Shown here: positions 5,833 through 6,621 of the stretch, piece after piece | How the letters are laid out: each line of letters opens with the position of its first letter | Numbering within the stretch: position 1 is the stretch's first letter | NCBI GenBank assembly: GCA_044356825.1 | Contig: JBIKVM010000164.1 | Location: 1-6,621 of the forward strand | Length of the DNA: 6,621 nucleotides | From: JAUREX01 sp044356825 | GTDB taxonomy: Bacteria; Pseudomonadota; Alphaproteobacteria; Rhodobacterales; Rhodobacteraceae | Direction: 5' to 3' | Translations under genes and position numbers: made by a program | Notes under the pieces: model-generated | The model's input: the letters and a program-made list of their open reading frames with translations, nothing else | Database searches by the model: none | Told to the model about the DNA's origin: nothing

Positions 5833-6489
5833 ATGACCGACACCGCGCATCACTACTGGAACGAGGCCTGGGCCGCAGCCGGGGCGGATTCGAAATGGGC
5901 CCGTCCCGAGGCCGAGGTCATGGAGCACGCGGCGGGGCTCGCGCCCGGCGCCCGCATCCTCGACCTTGGCGCGGGGATCGGGCGGCACGCGCTCGCGCTC
6001 GCGCGGATGGGGCATCGCGTCTCGGCCATCGACGCGGCGCCGCACTCCGTGGCGGCGATCGGGGCCGCAGCGGCGGCCGAGGGGCTATCGGTCGATGTCC
6101 GTGAGGGGCGGATGACCGATCTGCCCTTTGCCGATGCGTCCTTCGACCATGTCCTGTCTTGGAACGTGATCTATCACGGCGATGAGGAGATCGTGGCGAG
6201 GACCTTCGCCGAGGTGCGCCGCGTGCTGGTACCGGGCGGCAGCTTCTTGGCGACGATGCTTTCGGCCCGCCGCGTGCCGGTGGAACTGGCCAAGGCGCCG
6301 GGGCGCGAGATCTCGCGCAACACCTGGGTCTTCGAGGGGCCGGGCGACAAGGTCCACCCGCACCATTTCTGCACCGCCGCCGACCTTGTCGCGCTGCTCG
6401 GCGGCTTCGAACTGCGCACCCTCGCCGACCGCGAGCACGACAGCCCCGGATCATGGCACTGGCACCTTCTGGCCGAGCGCCTCGCATGA
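5833..6489 (+). CDS. Class I SAM-dependent methyltransferase in a phn operon
   Basis: This is a 218-residue soluble enzyme expected to transfer a methyl group from S-adenosylmethionine to an unidentified small molecule in the cytoplasm. Motif I is ILDLGAGIGRHALALARMG (42-60), the ribose-binding acidic residue is Asp67 in VSAIDAA, and a PFADASFDHVLSWNVIYH block (98-115) and RVLVPGGSFLAT (130-141) supply motifs II and III. The C-terminal part is rich in His (HPHHF at 175-179, SWHWH at 207-211), which may shape an anionic or metal-linked substrate site; that is inference. AAGGA at 5824-5828 precedes the ATG by 4 nt. The gene is 8 nt from phnE and overlaps the phnM-like start by 4 nt, so it is co-transcribed with the uptake genes. 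It is not one of the classical phnC-to-P gene products. It could modify the imported compound, a degradation intermediate, or something unrelated. Confidence 0.88.
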   Translation: MTDTAHHYWNEAWAAAGADSKWARPEAEVMEHAAGLAPGARILDLGAGIGRHALALARMGHRVSAIDAAPHSVAAIGAAAAAEGLSVDVREGRMTDLPFADASFDHVLSWNVIYHGDEEIVARTFAEVRRVLVPGGSFLATMLSARRVPVELAKAPGREISRNTWVFEGPGDKVHPHHFCTAADLVALLGGFELRTLADREHDSPGSWHWHLLAERLA

Positions 6490-6621
6490 CCGACGCGATC
6501 GTGATCGAGGGGGCCCGGGTCGTTCTGTCGGACCGGGTCGAGACGGTGTCGGTGCGGATCGAGGGCGGCCGGATCGCCGCCCTCGACGGTGCGCGGGGTG
6601 GTGCGCGCGCGGTCGATGCCC
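6486..6621 (+). CDS. phnM: PhnM-like amidohydrolase, N-terminal fragment (continues off the window)
   Basis: Only the first 45 codons are present. MTDAIVIEGARVVLSDRV followed by VSVRIEGGRIAAL has the layout of the small N-terminal beta-sandwich of amidohydrolases. It reads most like PhnM, which removes diphosphate from alpha-D-ribose 1-methylphosphonate 5-triphosphate in the C-P lyase pathway. The metal-binding HxH region lies outside the window, so a different amidohydrolase is possible; the phn context favours PhnM. The start ATG overlaps the methyltransferase stop as ATGA (6486-6489), indicating translational coupling. Confidence 0.6.
   Translation, partial: MTDAIVIEGARVVLSDRVETVSVRIEGGRIAALDGARGGARAVDA

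Noticed and set aside
1..6621. Search for CRISPR arrays, tRNA genes, integrase attachment sites or phage-defence genes
   Set aside because: No regular repeat-spacer pattern, tRNA-like fold, integrase or defence-type domain was seen.

Overview
The window looks like a piece of a GC-rich alphaproteobacterial chromosome, probably from a Rhodobacterales-like organism. This is inferred from the codon use and GC bias, the alphaproteobacterial style of the transposase remnant, and the gene content. No rRNA or other marker is present to fix the taxonomy. Two blocks with different characters meet at an intergenic region around 3036-3353.

The left block (1-3035) is read on the minus strand and looks like accessory DNA. 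From the left edge it holds a truncated IS5-family transposase remnant (about 337-1, running off the window). Next is a complete gene for a Tat-exported, berberine-bridge-type FAD oxidoreductase with both residues needed for bicovalent flavin attachment (2275-464). Last is a small cupin gene (3035-2403) whose C-terminal third does not look like protein-coding sequence. That tail suggests a lost stop codon or a frameshift near a 10-bp hairpin at 2620-2645. If the cupin ends near 2603, then 2276-2602 is non-coding.

The right block (3354 to the right edge) is a tightly packed plus-strand operon for phosphonate or related phosphorus-compound uptake. It contains a PhnD-like periplasmic binding protein, a PhnC-like ATPase (TTG start), a PhnE-like permease (14-nt overlap with the ATPase gene), and a class I SAM-dependent methyltransferase. 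It ends with the start of a PhnM-like amidohydrolase (4-nt ATGA overlap with the methyltransferase gene). Together they suggest import of an organophosphorus compound through the inner membrane followed by enzymatic processing. No C-P lyase core gene (phnGHIJKL) lies inside the window.

The most informative non-coding signal lies just upstream of phnD. Six heptamers resembling the PhoB half-site CTGTCA(T/C) start at 3242, 3253, 3264, 3275, 3286 and 3297, an exact 11-bp period. A -10-like TCTAAT follows at 3312-3317, then a strong Shine-Dalgarno sequence and the ATG at 3354. This fits a phosphate-starvation (PhoB/PhoR) promoter driving the whole operon. The methyltransferase between the transporter and phnM is the most interesting protein-level question.
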